Positions 40,335 to 50,171 of a stretch of DNA of 64,000 nucleotides are shown here, in pieces (the first letter of the stretch is position 1; each line of letters starts with the position of its first letter). The translations under genes and the position numbers were made by a program. This DNA is from Dorea sp. AF36-15AT. Its GTDB lineage: Bacteria; Bacillota; Clostridia; Lachnospirales; Lachnospiraceae. Below the pieces are notes generated by a model, which saw nothing but the letters and a program-made list of their open reading frames with translations, was not told where the DNA came from and did no database searches. Location of the stretch: contig NZ_QUDV01000008.1 in the NCBI RefSeq assembly GCF_003477705.1, positions 87,978-151,977 of the forward strand. The letters run 5' to 3'.

Positions 40335-40973
40335 TTATCTTCTTGCTTTTTTTATTTCTTTATTTGTATCTTTTCTTACTTCTTTTTTAGCTGCTTTTCT
40401 CGGCTGCTCTTTTCGGATTGTTTTTGCTTCATTTTCTTCCGAAGTTGATTCAGTCTCACTGCTCATATAATCTTCACTGTAAATTGCTCGATCCAGCGCT
40501 TCCGCTTCCTCTTCTGAAAGTTCTACATAGCTTTCACCCTTCAGAATTTCCTTCACGTAAGTGTAGCATCCCTCACGGCTGTGCATCGCATTCATGATCC
40601 ATCCGGTATTATCACTGTCCAGAAGTGCCAGGGCAAAGCTGAGTTTTCCGCCCATTTCATTAAAAGCATCATACTTGACAATTCCACATTTTTGAATACA
40701 ATGTTCAGTCCTGCGGTACATTTCTTTCACATCAGCACGATTCTGTTTAATAATCTTAGCTATTCCATCCAGTTCCGAGAACTTTGTAAGAATACTTTCT
40801 TCCAGATTCTTACCATCTTTTCCCCGCATAAACGATGCATAACTGTTTTTCAGTCTGTCATATTTCAGACTGACATTCACATACAGTACGAACAGCACTA
40901 CGATCAATATCAGCATAAATAAGAATATAAATGCAGGATCGATTCCAAGCTTCGCTAAAATCTTGCTTTCCAT
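40335..40973 (-). CDS. DUF4446-type membrane-anchored protein
   Basis: 212 residues: one N-terminal membrane helix (about 14-33), a coiled stretch, a domain with KYDAFNEMGGKLSFALALLD and REGCYTYVKEILKGES, and an acidic then very basic tail. Matches the DUF4446 gene that follows parB in many Clostridia. Function unknown. Confidence 0.8.
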   Translation of the reverse strand: MESKILAKLGIDPAFIFLFMLILIVVLFVLYVNVSLKYDRLKNSYASFMRGKDGKNLEESILTKFSELDGIAKIIKQNRADVKEMYRRTEHCIQKCGIVKYDAFNEMGGKLSFALALLDSDNTGWIMNAMHSREGCYTYVKEILKGESYVELSEEEAEALDRAIYSEDYMSSETESTSEENEAKTIRKEQPRKAAKKEVRKDTNKEIKKARR

Positions 40974-40976
40974 ATA

Positions 40977-41882
40977 TTATTCTCCTTTTTGTACAGATGT
41001 AATCATCTCAAACATGCGCTCGAGTTCATCATCTGAGTAATATTCGATTTCTATCTTTCCTTTTCCATTCCCCTTTGGTGAAATACTAACTTTAGTTCCA
41101 AGTACCCGTTTCATTTTTTCTGCTAGGTCATCATAGACGAATGCATTTTCTACGGTTTTGACTACTTTAACCTGTTTCTTAGGATTTTTCAATGATTTTA
41201 TAAGTTTTTCTGTTTCACGTACACTTAATTTTTCATCAAAAATCTTTGTAGCAAGCAGATACTGCTGTTCTTCATCATCAATTGCAAGTAATGCTCTTGC
41301 GTGTCCGGTAGTGATCATATCGTCAATAATCATCTGCTGAACCTTTTCTCCCAGCTTCAGAAGTCTCATAGAGTTTGTAACAGCTGTACGACTCTTTGAC
41401 ACGCGCTCTGCCACTTCATCTTGTTTCAGATTAAATTCTGTCAGCAATTTTTTGAATGCCATTGCTTCTTCAATTGGGTTCAGATTTTCTCTCTGAATAT
41501 TCTCAATCAAAGCAATTTCCACTGCCTGCTGTTCCGTATACTCTTTAATAATAACCGGAACTTCTTTGACACCGGCAAGCTTTGCTGCACGCCACCGTCT
41601 TTCACCTGCAATAATTTCATAATAATCTTTTCTTTTTCTTACCAACAGTGGCTGTAATACACCATACTGTTTGATAGAATCAGCCAATTCCAACAATGCG
41701 TCTTCTTCAAAATGTTTTCTCGGCTGTTCTCTATTTGGTTCAACCTGGTTTATTTTCAACATTTGTTCTCCGGTTTTGACAGATTCTTCTGCTTTTTCCG
41801 GTTTTACAGCAGGTTTTACCGATTTATTTTCAGGAATCAGGCTGTCCAGTCCTTTTCCAAGTCCTTTTCTCTTTACTGCCAT
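40977..41882 (-). CDS. parB: chromosome partition protein ParB (Spo0J)
   Basis: About 301 residues from ATG 41882 (MAVKRKGLGKGLDSLIP). ParB N-terminal CTPase motifs GERRWRAAKLAG and ENIQRENLNPIEEA, central HTH (KQDEVAERVSKSRTAVTN), C-terminal dimer domain. Binds the parS sites at 42.7-42.95 kb. Confidence 0.95.
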   Translation of the reverse strand: MAVKRKGLGKGLDSLIPENKSVKPAVKPEKAEESVKTGEQMLKINQVEPNREQPRKHFEEDALLELADSIKQYGVLQPLLVRKRKDYYEIIAGERRWRAAKLAGVKEVPVIIKEYTEQQAVEIALIENIQRENLNPIEEAMAFKKLLTEFNLKQDEVAERVSKSRTAVTNSMRLLKLGEKVQQMIIDDMITTGHARALLAIDDEEQQYLLATKIFDEKLSVRETEKLIKSLKNPKKQVKVVKTVENAFVYDDLAEKMKRVLGTKVSISPKGNGKGKIEIEYYSDDELERMFEMITSVQKGE

Positions 41883-41901
41883 ATTATTCCCCTCCCAATC
41901 C

Positions 41902-42660
41902 TTATTTATCAATCACTTCGTCTGCTAACATTCTATAACTTTCAGCGCCTGTAGACTTCGTATCATACATGTTAATAGGCATTCCATAACTAGGTGCTTC
42001 TGCAAGACGTATATTTCTGGGAATAATTGTTTTATAGATACTCTGATTCAGGTTATCTTTTACATTTTCAACAACCTGGAGTGATAAATTTGTACGTGCA
42101 TCATACATTGTAAATACGACGCCTTCCATCTCCAGATCAGGATTCAGTCTTTCTTTAACCAGTTCAATCGTGTGCATAAGCTGACTTAATCCTTCCAATG
42201 CGTAATATTCACACTGGATTGGCACAATCACACTGTCAGCTGTTGTCATTGCATTAATTGTCAGCGTATTTAATGAAGGTGGACAGTCAATAATCACAAA
42301 ATCATAATTATCTCTTACCTTATGCACTTCATTTCTAATGATAAATTCCTTATCATCCACGCCAATTAATTCTATTTCAGCTGCCGATAAATCAATTCCA
42401 GTCGGAATAACATCCAGATTTTCCAAAGCATCTTTACAGATAACTTCTTCAATAGATGCCTGTCCTATAATCATATCATATACTGTTTTTTCGACAGAAT
42501 CTTTATCAATTCCAAGTCCGCTCGTCATATTGCCCTGCGGATCCATATCAATTGATAGCACTTTCTTGCCTTTTTCAGCCAAGCACGCTGACAAGTTGAT
42601 AGCCGTGGTAGTTTTACCTACGCCACCCTTTTGATTTGCTATCGCGATTATCCTTCCCAT
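41902..42660 (-). CDS. parA: chromosome partition ATPase ParA (Soj)
   Basis: 252 residues. NQKGGVGKTTTAINL Walker A with deviant lysine, DMDPQGN, DCPPSL. 20 bp upstream of parB. Its promoter region holds the parS sites. Confidence 0.95.
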   Translation of the reverse strand: MGRIIAIANQKGGVGKTTTAINLSACLAEKGKKVLSIDMDPQGNMTSGLGIDKDSVEKTVYDMIIGQASIEEVICKDALENLDVIPTGIDLSAAEIELIGVDDKEFIIRNEVHKVRDNYDFVIIDCPPSLNTLTINAMTTADSVIVPIQCEYYALEGLSQLMHTIELVKERLNPDLEMEGVVFTMYDARTNLSLQVVENVKDNLNQSIYKTIIPRNIRLAEAPSYGMPINMYDTKSTGAESYRMLADEVIDK

Positions 42661-42719
42661 ATTATTTCCCCTTTCTATGCTTGACTATTATACCACGTTT
42701 CACTACTGGATTCCATAGA

Positions 42720-42735
42720 TGTTTCACGTGAAACA
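42720..42735. other. parS: parS site 1
   Basis: Perfect 16-bp TGTTTCACGTGAAACA. Confidence 0.95.
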
Positions 42736-42819
42736 TTACATTTAGCAAGTTTCCTTTATTAACATAATGCTTTATTTCGATTATATGCATTGTTAATGAA
42801 TAATTTGTTGTTTTTCAAA

Positions 42820-42835
42820 TGTTTCACGTGAAACA
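42820..42835. other. parS: parS site 2
   Basis: Perfect TGTTTCACGTGAAACA, 100 bp from site 1. Confidence 0.95.
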
Positions 42836-42926
42836 TTTGAAAAATCGAATTCATTATCCACCTAGATACTTTTGGCCTTCTTTAATAGTTGTATTATCAT
42901 TACTGCAAAATACATATCACAAAAAC

Positions 42927-42958
42927 AGGCAGAATGTTTCACGTGAAACATTCTGCCT
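42927..42958. terminator. 32-bp perfect palindrome containing parS, possible terminator
   Basis: AGGCAGAA plus parS plus TTCTGCCT form an uninterrupted palindrome, followed by ATTATTTTTT on the plus strand and by TGTTTTTG on the minus strand. Confidence 0.6.
42935..42950. other. parS: parS site 3
   Basis: Perfect TGTTTCACGTGAAACA, 115 bp from site 2, at the centre of a 32-bp palindrome. Confidence 0.95.
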
Positions 42959-43051
42959 ATTATTTTTTACATTTAATTTCTTTTAAAAACTTTTTTTACA
43001 AATATTATATGATGTAAAAAATCAAAATGTGGACTTCCCCATAAGTAAGCA

Positions 43052-43079
43052 AAAGCCTTTGCACTAATGCAAAGGCTTT
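43052..43079 (-). terminator. hairpin at the end of rsmG
   Basis: 12-bp stem AAAGCCTTTGCA/TGCAAAGGCTTT whose 4-nt loop holds the rsmG stop codon. T run weak. Confidence 0.65.
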
Positions 43080-43783
43080 CTTGAAGGTATACCAGATTTT
43101 CTGGGATATTTCATACCTGTACTTTTTTCTTTTTTTATTATAACTAATGATCTTGCTATATTTGTATCAGGAAGTTCAAACTGAACTACTTTTTGTGTCT
43201 TACCACCTAAAATTTTAATAGCCTTCTTGCTCTCATTGAGTTCATCCTCAATCTCACCTGATTTATATGGTATAAAGTATCCATCCATTTTTACATACGG
43301 AATACAATACTCAGATAAGACAGCCAGATTAGCTACTGCCCTCGATACAACCATATCATACTGTTCTCTATATTCCTCATTTCTGGCAAAATCTTCTGCT
43401 CTTCCATGAATCGTTGTAATATCTTCCAGCTCTAATTCATTAATAACAGTGTTCAAAAATTTTATTCTCTTATTCAATGAATCTAACAATGTAACTTTTA
43501 AATGAGGAAAAGCAATCTTAAGTGGTAATCCAGGAAAACCAGCTCCTGTACCAATATCAATCACCGATTCAATTCTTTTCATATCATTAGCTTTTGTAAT
43601 GGATAAACTGTCTGCAAAATGCTTACAAAACACCTCATCATACTCTGTAATACCTGTAAGATTCATAACCTTATTCCATTCAACCAAAAGCTGATAATAC
43701 TTATCGAATTGTTCTAATTGTTTTTCACTCAATGATATATTAAGCTGAGTCATCATATTTAAAAATCTTGGACTAATCACCAT
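43064..43783 (-). CDS. rsmG: 16S rRNA m7G527 methyltransferase
   Basis: 239 residues; start behind GGGAGGAAAATAGTAC. SAM motif IDIGTGAGFPGLP and VVSRAVANL. 3 bp after mnmG. Confidence 0.95.
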   Translation of the reverse strand: MVISPRFLNMMTQLNISLSEKQLEQFDKYYQLLVEWNKVMNLTGITEYDEVFCKHFADSLSITKANDMKRIESVIDIGTGAGFPGLPLKIAFPHLKVTLLDSLNKRIKFLNTVINELELEDITTIHGRAEDFARNEEYREQYDMVVSRAVANLAVLSEYCIPYVKMDGYFIPYKSGEIEDELNESKKAIKILGGKTQKVVQFELPDTNIARSLVIIKKEKSTGMKYPRKSGIPSRKPLH

Positions 43784-43786
43784 GTA

Positions 43787-45694
43787 CTATTTTCCTCCCA
43801 AATATATAAGTAATACAGATATATCAGCAGGAGATACTCCTGATATTCTGGAAGCCTGTCCAATTGATACCGGTCTGTATTCCTTCAACTTTTGAATTGC
43901 TTCTATACGAAGACTCTGAATTGCATCATAATCAATATCTTCTGGAATTTTCCTCTTTTCCATCTTCTTAAACTGTTCTACCTGTCTAAGCTGTCTTTTG
44001 ATATAACCATCATACTTAATGTTGATATCTATCTGGTTTTCAATCTCTTCTTTCAAATCTGCTGGAAATTCCGGTCTACCTTTATCTATCGGTGCTAATG
44101 CCTGATATGATAATTCCGGACGTCGAATCAGCTCTGTTAACGATATACCTGAATTCAGCGGTGTACTTTCATACTTCTTCAGTAAATCCTGTACATTATC
44201 ACTTGTTCCCACATGTACATGTGAAACACGTTCGATTTCTTCGTTGATGCATTCTATTTTCATAAGTAATCGATTATATCGTTCATCAGAAATAAGACCA
44301 ATTTCATGACCTATTTTCGTCAAACGTTGATCTGCATTGTCCTGACGAAGAAGAAGACGATATTCTGCCCTGGACGTCATCATACGATAAGGTTCATGAC
44401 TTTCTTTAGTAACAAGATCATCAATCAAAACACCGATATAAGCTTCTGAACGATCCAGAATAATCCCATCTTTTCTCTGCAGTTTTCTCGCAGTATTAAT
44501 ACCTGCAATCAATCCCTGTGCAGCAGCCTCTTCGTATCCCGAACTTCCATTAAACTGTCCTCCACTGAACAATCCGCTGATATTACGAAATTCCAGCGTT
44601 GGCTTCAGCTGTCTGGCATCAATACAATCATACTCAATTGCATACGCATTTCTTACAATTTTAACATGCTCTAGTCCAGGCACACTGCGATACATCTCAT
44701 ACTGAACATCTTCCGGCAGTGAACTTGACATACCGCCGATATACATTTCATTTGTTTCAAGTCCCTCAGGCTCAATAAATACCTGATGTCTCTTTTTATC
44801 CGCGAATTTTACTACTTTGTCCTCAATCGATGGACAATATCTCGGTCCTGTTCCTTCGATCATTCCCGAATAAAGCGGTGATCTATCAAGATTATCTCTG
44901 ATGATTTTATGTGTTTCTTCGTTAGTATATGTCAACCAACAGGATGCCTGGTCAATCTGCACATCATCCGGATTTGTTGTAAATGAAAATGGCACAACTC
45001 TCTCATCACCAAACTGTTCTTCCATCTTACTGAAATCTATCGAATTCTTATCCACTCTCGCAGGTGTTCCGGTTTTAAAACGATACATTTTAATACCAAG
45101 TTCATCTTTCAGACAGTCTGTAAGATAATTCGCTGCCTGAAGTCCATTCGGACCCGTATGAGAACTTACATCGCCATAGATACACCTTGCATTCAGATAT
45201 GTTCCGGTACACAAAATGACCGCCTTGCATCTATAAACCGCGCCAGAATAAGTCTGAACACCTGTTACCTGATTATCTTCAGTCAGTATGCGGACAACCT
45301 CCTGCTGTCTGATATCCAGACGCTCCTGATTCTCCAATACACGGCGCATGGTTCTGCTATAATTGGCTTTATCCGCCTGTGCACGAAGCGAATGAACAGC
45401 AGGACCTTTTGACTTATTAAGCATCTTGGATTGTATAAATGTACGGTCAATCACCTTACCCATTTCACCTCCAAGTGCATCCAATTCTCTTACCAGATGT
45501 CCCTTCGAACTTCCGCCGATATTTGGATTACATGGCATCAATGCAATGCTGTCTACACTGACCGTAAATACAACTGTCTGAAACCCAAGTCTGGCACAGG
45601 CAAGAGCAGCTTCACATCCTGCGTGTCCTGCACCTATTACTACTACATCATATTTATCTTTATTTTCCCATACAGAATTTGCTGAAAATTTCAT
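43787..45694 (-). CDS. mnmG: tRNA cmnm5U34 synthesis protein MnmG (GidA)
   Basis: 635 residues. FAD-binding [29 protein letters not shown], and C-terminal helical domain ending near [14 protein letters not shown]. Works with MnmE on U34 of tRNAs. Overlaps mnmE by 35 bp. Confidence 0.97.
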   Translation of the reverse strand: MKFSANSVWENKDKYDVVVIGAGHAGCEAALACARLGFQTVVFTVSVDSIALMPCNPNIGGSSKGHLVRELDALGGEMGKVIDRTFIQSKMLNKSKGPAVHSLRAQADKANYSRTMRRVLENQERLDIRQQEVVRILTEDNQVTGVQTYSGAVYRCKAVILCTGTYLNARCIYGDVSSHTGPNGLQAANYLTDCLKDELGIKMYRFKTGTPARVDKNSIDFSKMEEQFGDERVVPFSFTTNPDDVQIDQASCWLTYTNEETHKIIRDNLDRSPLYSGMIEGTGPRYCPSIEDKVVKFADKKRHQVFIEPEGLETNEMYIGGMSSSLPEDVQYEMYRSVPGLEHVKIVRNAYAIEYDCIDARQLKPTLEFRNISGLFSGGQFNGSSGYEEAAAQGLIAGINTARKLQRKDGIILDRSEAYIGVLIDDLVTKESHEPYRMMTSRAEYRLLLRQDNADQRLTKIGHEIGLISDERYNRLLMKIECINEEIERVSHVHVGTSDNVQDLLKKYESTPLNSGISLTELIRRPELSYQALAPIDKGRPEFPADLKEEIENQIDINIKYDGYIKRQLRQVEQFKKMEKRKIPEDIDYDAIQSLRIEAIQKLKEYRPVSIGQASRISGVSPADISVLLIYLGGK

Positions 45695-47072
45695 TGACCA
45701 AATCTTCTCCTATCGTTTCTCCAGTAATACTTCCAAGTGTCTCGTATGCATCCATCAGATCGATTGAATAGAAATCCTCTGGCATCTGCATATCAATACT
45801 TTGAATTACATTATTCAGACTCTGCAATGCATTCTGCAATGCCGTCTTATGGCGCACATTGGTAATATAAACTTCCGAATTAAAAGATATATCCCCATGA
45901 TAAAACATATCTTTAAGCGTATTTTCTAATATATCAATCCCAATATTTTCTTTAGCAGATATTTCAATCATCGGGATATCAAATTTATTTTCTTCCTTAT
46001 TCTCTCCCAGATATGCATCCATAATTTCCTTTTTCTTAACCTGCATCTCCAGATCTGATTTATTTAGTAATATAATTGACTTTTTATCCTTCAAAAGTTT
46101 CAAAATATCATAATCATTCTGATCCAGCGGCGCCGAAGAATCAATTACATAGATGATCAGATCTGCTTCTTTTGCATGGCTAATTGCTTTTTGAACTCCA
46201 ATTTCTTCTATGATATCTGCCGTATCACGGATGCCGGCTGTATCCATAATATTCAACGATATACCCTGCAGACTAATATTTTCCTGCAAAATATCTCTGG
46301 TTGTTCCGGCAATATCAGTTACAATTGCGCGATCCTCTCCAAGCAATGCATTGAGCAAAGAAGATTTACCTGCATTGGGCTTACCTACAATTACCGTATT
46401 AATACCCTCTTTAATAATACGCCCATCGTCCGAAGAATCTATCAACTTTTGAATCTCCTTTATCAAAGGTTCTATTACACCACGAAGTGTCTCGCCATAC
46501 CCGTCTACACAGATGTGCTCCGGATCATCAAGAGCTGTCTCTATAAATGCAGTATGATACAATATCTTTTCTCTGATATTTACAATCTTCTGCTTAACAT
46601 TCCCCTTTAACTGACCAACCGAACTCTTCAAAGCATATTCATTTTTCGACTGAATAATATCAATGACTGCCTCTGCCTGAGACAGATCAATCCGACCATT
46701 CAAAAATGCTCTCTTAGTAAATTCACCAGGTTCTGCTGGTCTTGCTCCATGCTTAATTACCGTTTCAAGGATCTTTCGCACTACAAATACGCCACCATGA
46801 CAGTCAATTTCTACCGTATTTTCTCCGGTATAGCTATGTGGTCCTTTCATAATAAGAACCAGCACTTCATCAATCATATCTTCACCATCTGCGATATAGC
46901 CATAATGGATCGTATGCGTCTTCTGGTCCGCTAGTTTTTTTCCATTTTTTCCTATATATATACGATCTGCTATCTCAATTGCCTGTTCACCACTGATTCT
47001 TACAATTCCAATTCCTGATTCAGTAACAGCTGTAGATATTGCTGCTATCGTCTGCGTGTCATTATAAAGCAC
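45660..47072 (-). CDS. mnmE: tRNA modification GTPase MnmE
   Basis: 470 residues, GTG start behind AGGAGGTATATC. N-terminal formyl-THF-binding domain, inserted G domain ([24 protein letters not shown]) and the C-terminal catalytic CMGK. Confidence 0.97.
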   Translation of the reverse strand: MLYNDTQTIAAISTAVTESGIGIVRISGEQAIEIADRIYIGKNGKKLADQKTHTIHYGYIADGEDMIDEVLVLIMKGPHSYTGENTVEIDCHGGVFVVRKILETVIKHGARPAEPGEFTKRAFLNGRIDLSQAEAVIDIIQSKNEYALKSSVGQLKGNVKQKIVNIREKILYHTAFIETALDDPEHICVDGYGETLRGVIEPLIKEIQKLIDSSDDGRIIKEGINTVIVGKPNAGKSSLLNALLGEDRAIVTDIAGTTRDILQENISLQGISLNIMDTAGIRDTADIIEEIGVQKAISHAKEADLIIYVIDSSAPLDQNDYDILKLLKDKKSIILLNKSDLEMQVKKKEIMDAYLGENKEENKFDIPMIEISAKENIGIDILENTLKDMFYHGDISFNSEVYITNVRHKTALQNALQSLNNVIQSIDMQMPEDFYSIDLMDAYETLGSITGETIGEDLVNEIFSKFCMGK

Positions 47073-47088
47073 GATATACCTCCTGATA

Positions 47089-47132
47089 ATAAAAAAGAGT
47101 AAGTAGGAGTTTTGACGCCCCTACTTACTATC
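47089..47132 (-). terminator. terminator after jag
   Basis: 10-bp stem AGTAAGTAGG/CCTACTTACT with six T on the minus strand. It separates jag from mnmE. Confidence 0.85.
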
Positions 47133-47144
47133 TTATACGAAATA

Positions 47145-48059
47145 CTATTTTCTTACAAGTGTAACCACTACTCTACGGTATGGCTCTTCACCTTCACTGT
47201 GAGTTGTAACACTTCTGTCTCCCTGCAATGCAGAGTGAATGATTCTTCTCTCATATGGATTCATTGGCTCCAGAGATACCGATCTTCTGGTTCTCTTTAC
47301 CTTGTGAGCAATGTTCTTGGCAAGGTTCTCCAATGTCTCTTTTCTTCTTCTTCTGTAATCCTCTGTATCGAGTTTTACTCGTACATAACCATCCTGTGCC
47401 TTGTTAGCCACTCGGTTAGTCAAATACTGAAGTGAATCAAGAGTCTGTCCTCTCTTACCAATCAGAATACCCATATTGTCTCCGTTCATTTCAATACACA
47501 GAGCACCTTCCTCGTCGATAGAAGTCTTTATCTCAACTTCCATATCCATAGCTTTCAGTACATTTGTCAGAAACTCTTCACAGGTCTTAACCGTAATATC
47601 TTCAACCTTAGCAAGTTCGATTTCCTTTCTCTCCTGTACCGGCTTATGAGGCTTATCATTCTTTTCTTTCTTTTCAGTTTTAACAGTTTCTTCTTTTACT
47701 TTCTCAGTTTTTTCAGAAGCTGTCACGTTCTTGTTATTCTTATGATAATTCTCTTTTTTGCGGTTATCTTTCTTTTTCTTGTTATCTCTGTTGTTGTGCT
47801 TGTGGTAGTTATCAGATTTAGAATCTTTCATAACTTCCTTAACAGCATCAGAAAAGTCGATGACTGGTTCATCATTCACTTTCTTTTCAACTTTTCGTCT
47901 TGCTTTGATAACTGCCTGCTTTCTTCCAATACCAAGGAATCCGGCATTTCCTTTTTCTATTACATCATATTCAAGCTGATCACTTGTAACACCTAACTGA
48001 ATCAATGCTTCTGTAATGGCGTCATCCAGTGTTTTCGCAGATACTGTGATTTCTTCCAT
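47145..48059 (-). CDS. jag: RNA-binding protein Jag (KhpB)
   Basis: 304 residues from ATG 48059, 9 nt after GGGAGG. N-terminal Jag domain (ITVSAKTLDDAITEALIQLG), a basic Lys/Asn linker, KH domain with GILIGKRGQTLDSLQYL and C-terminal R3H. Follows yidC as in most Firmicutes. Confidence 0.93.
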   Translation of the reverse strand: MEEITVSAKTLDDAITEALIQLGVTSDQLEYDVIEKGNAGFLGIGRKQAVIKARRKVEKKVNDEPVIDFSDAVKEVMKDSKSDNYHKHNNRDNKKKKDNRKKENYHKNNKNVTASEKTEKVKEETVKTEKKEKNDKPHKPVQERKEIELAKVEDITVKTCEEFLTNVLKAMDMEVEIKTSIDEEGALCIEMNGDNMGILIGKRGQTLDSLQYLTNRVANKAQDGYVRVKLDTEDYRRRRKETLENLAKNIAHKVKRTRRSVSLEPMNPYERRIIHSALQGDRSVTTHSEGEEPYRRVVVTLVRK

Positions 48060-48083
48060 TGCGTTCAACCTCCCATAGCCAAA

Positions 48084-49151
48084 CTATTTCTTTTTATTAT
48101 CGTTAAAGTCTTTTACCATATTTGCCTTAGCAGAAAGGCTTCCTGCTTTTGCATGGCTTCTTTTTTCCTCTGCTTCTTTAAGCTTTGCATTCTTCTCAGA
48201 AGAAGACACATCCTTCTGAGCAGAAGATGAAAGACTCTTAGTATTGGCCTGAGCCATGGCATTGATCTTTTCAGCCTTTTCTCCACGTTTTTCACGCTTC
48301 TTCTCAGCCTTCTCACGGTTTTTTTCTACCATTTCTTCCGGTGAGATTTTCTGCAGATGCTTATTGATAAAGAACTGCTGTGTACATCTTACAACCGCAC
48401 TGATAATCCAGTAAATACCGATACCAGATGACAATGTAAATACCATGAACAGTGAGAATAACGGCATTGTCATGTTCATAGTCTTCATAGTAGAATTCAT
48501 CGGATCATTCTTATCTGAATTATTTTTAACTCCTGAAATAGCCTGTGACAGTTTGATACTTCCATACTGAGTTGCAGCAGATATAATAGGAAGTAAAATA
48601 CATGTAATAACTACAAGTGCCGGTGCTACATCAAATGTATCTCTTGCCTTGATCATTGCTATTGGTGACATAGACAAATTCGGCAGTGTAAAGAATCTCT
48701 GCACATTATCTGATGCTTTTGCAATAGCTGGCACGTAATTAGACATATCATATATAACAGGATATAACGCAAACAAAAGAGGCATCTGGATCAATAATGG
48801 AAGACATCCTCCCATCATGGAAGTGCCATATTTGTCATATACCTGCTGAATCTCTTCCTGCTGCTTCATCATAGAAGCCTGATCCTTCTTGTTCTGATAT
48901 TTCTTCTGAATTGCCTTGATCTCAGGATTCATCAGAGCTGTCATTCTTGATGTCTTCTGCTGATTGACTGTCAGCGGCAGCATCAATGTATATACCAGAA
49001 TCGTGTAAATAATGATTGACCATCCAACCAGACCATGATCGGTTGGTAATACATTGTCCAGGGTATTATAAATGACATTCATTACTTTACCCAGTAATAT
49101 CGCAATCTGTCCAACAATAGGCCAGTTTGCTGCTGATAACAAAGTACCCAT
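48084..49151 (-). CDS. yidC: membrane protein insertase YidC/OxaA
   Basis: 355 residues from ATG 49151 behind GGAGGAATTGAAT. The 60KD_IMP core with TMs near 10-30, 38-58, 115-140, 180-205 and 235-255, and a basic cytoplasmic tail. No N-terminal lipobox seen. Confidence 0.93.
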   Translation of the reverse strand: MGTLLSAANWPIVGQIAILLGKVMNVIYNTLDNVLPTDHGLVGWSIIIYTILVYTLMLPLTVNQQKTSRMTALMNPEIKAIQKKYQNKKDQASMMKQQEEIQQVYDKYGTSMMGGCLPLLIQMPLLFALYPVIYDMSNYVPAIAKASDNVQRFFTLPNLSMSPIAMIKARDTFDVAPALVVITCILLPIISAATQYGSIKLSQAISGVKNNSDKNDPMNSTMKTMNMTMPLFSLFMVFTLSSGIGIYWIISAVVRCTQQFFINKHLQKISPEEMVEKNREKAEKKREKRGEKAEKINAMAQANTKSLSSSAQKDVSSSEKNAKLKEAEEKRSHAKAGSLSAKANMVKDFNDNKKK

Positions 49152-49153
49152 AT

Positions 49154-49408
49154 TCAATTCCTCCGTTTGTAGTAGCGGATATGCTTGTCTTTTTCCGGTG
49201 GAACCGGATCATATCCTCCCTGCGAGAATGGATTGCACCTCAAAACTCTCCAAATAGCCAGTCCTGTTCCCTTCAAAGCACCAAACCTTTCAATTGCTTC
49301 CACTGCATAACGCGAACAGGTAGGATAATACTTACAGCTTGAATATCCCTTGGCCGAAGATAAATATTTCTGATAAAACCGAACCATTTTTATCAAAATC
49401 TTTTTCAA
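49154..49408 (-). CDS. yidD: membrane protein insertion efficiency factor YidD
   Basis: 84 residues. SSCKYYPTCSRYAVEAIERFG is the family signature. Between rnpA and yidC. Confidence 0.95.
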   Translation of the reverse strand: MKKILIKMVRFYQKYLSSAKGYSSCKYYPTCSRYAVEAIERFGALKGTGLAIWRVLRCNPFSQGGYDPVPPEKDKHIRYYKRRN

Positions 49409-49423
49409 ATGTATGCCACTCCA

Positions 49424-49762
49424 TTACGACTCGATTATTCCATGAAGACTTCCAAGATGAAGAAATGCTGATTCAATATCATGATAATTCTTTCCCTTTG
49501 CTGCACTTCTTGCTATAACGACCATATCATAACCACGTGCGACTTTTTCTTCATTTAATCGATAACTTTCTCTAATTAATCTTGTTAAGCGATGTCTTAC
49601 GATACTGTTTCCTACTTTTTTGCTGACAGATATCCCAACACGATTCTTATCTGTGCCATTCTTTCTTATATATATAACCAGATATTTGTTCGCTTTGGAA
49701 TGTCCGCCATGATATACTTTTCTAAAGTCTGTATTTTTTTTCAGCGATTCAGAAAAATTCAT
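49424..49762 (-). CDS. rnpA: ribonuclease P protein component
   Basis: 112 residues. VSKKVGNSIVRHRLTRLIRE is the RNR-type RNA-binding motif, here R-H-R. Part of the rpmH operon. Confidence 0.95.
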   Translation of the reverse strand: MNFSESLKKNTDFRKVYHGGHSKANKYLVIYIRKNGTDKNRVGISVSKKVGNSIVRHRLTRLIRESYRLNEEKVARGYDMVVIARSAAKGKNYHDIESAFLHLGSLHGIIES

Positions 49763-49811
49763 TGTATTTCTCCTGTTTTATTATAGAAGAAAAGGTCACA
49801 ATAGATGCGAC

Positions 49812-49946
49812 CTAAGCTGATAATTTCTTTCTTCCTTTTGCTCTTCTGCTTGCAAGTACTTTTCTTCCACCTGCGCTGCTCATTCTTGCTCTGAAGCCAT
49901 GAACTTTTGATCTCTGTCTTTTCTTTGGCTGGAATGTCATTTTCAT
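49812..49946 (-). CDS. rpmH: ribosomal protein bL34
   Basis: 44 residues, [18 protein letters not shown] then [13 protein letters not shown]; start at 49946, 9 nt after GGAGG. An ATG two codons later is also possible. Confidence 0.95.
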   Translation of the reverse strand: MKMTFQPKKRQRSKVHGFRARMSSAGGRKVLASRRAKGRKKLSA

Positions 49947-50023
49947 TGATATCCACCTCCCTTATTCTATCTATAAAGTTGTTCTCAATATTTGTTCGTT
50001 TGTTTCAAAAGACATCGTGTTTA

Positions 50024-50052
50024 ATTATATTAGATAATACGAATTAAGTCAA
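50024..50052 (-). promoter_or_regulatory. rpmH promoter
   Basis: TTGACT (50047-50052) and TATAAT (50024-50029), 17 bp apart on the minus strand. Confidence 0.9.
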
Positions 50053-50093
50053 GTAGATGGACTATATTTCTTTTCCCTATTCCATCTTTTTCA

Positions 50094-50122
50094 TTGCCAT
50101 CATAAGCATTTTGATGTAGAAT
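50094..50122 (+). promoter_or_regulatory. dnaA promoter
   Basis: TTGCCA (50094-50099) and TAGAAT (50117-50122), 17-bp spacer. Confidence 0.7.
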
Positions 50123-50171
50123 AATGGAAAGTGGTTTTTTATGCGATAAAATAGATTAGGAGATTAAATTG

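Larger units (their letters stand above)
42661..43063. other. parS-bearing intergenic region
   Basis: AT-rich, gene-free region between parA and the end of rsmG. It contains three parS sites and the palindrome at 42927-42958. The parA promoter should lie at its left end. Confidence 0.8.

Noticed and set aside
49947..50171. Second origin upstream of dnaA
   Set aside because: No DnaA boxes seen; two divergent promoters explain the gap.
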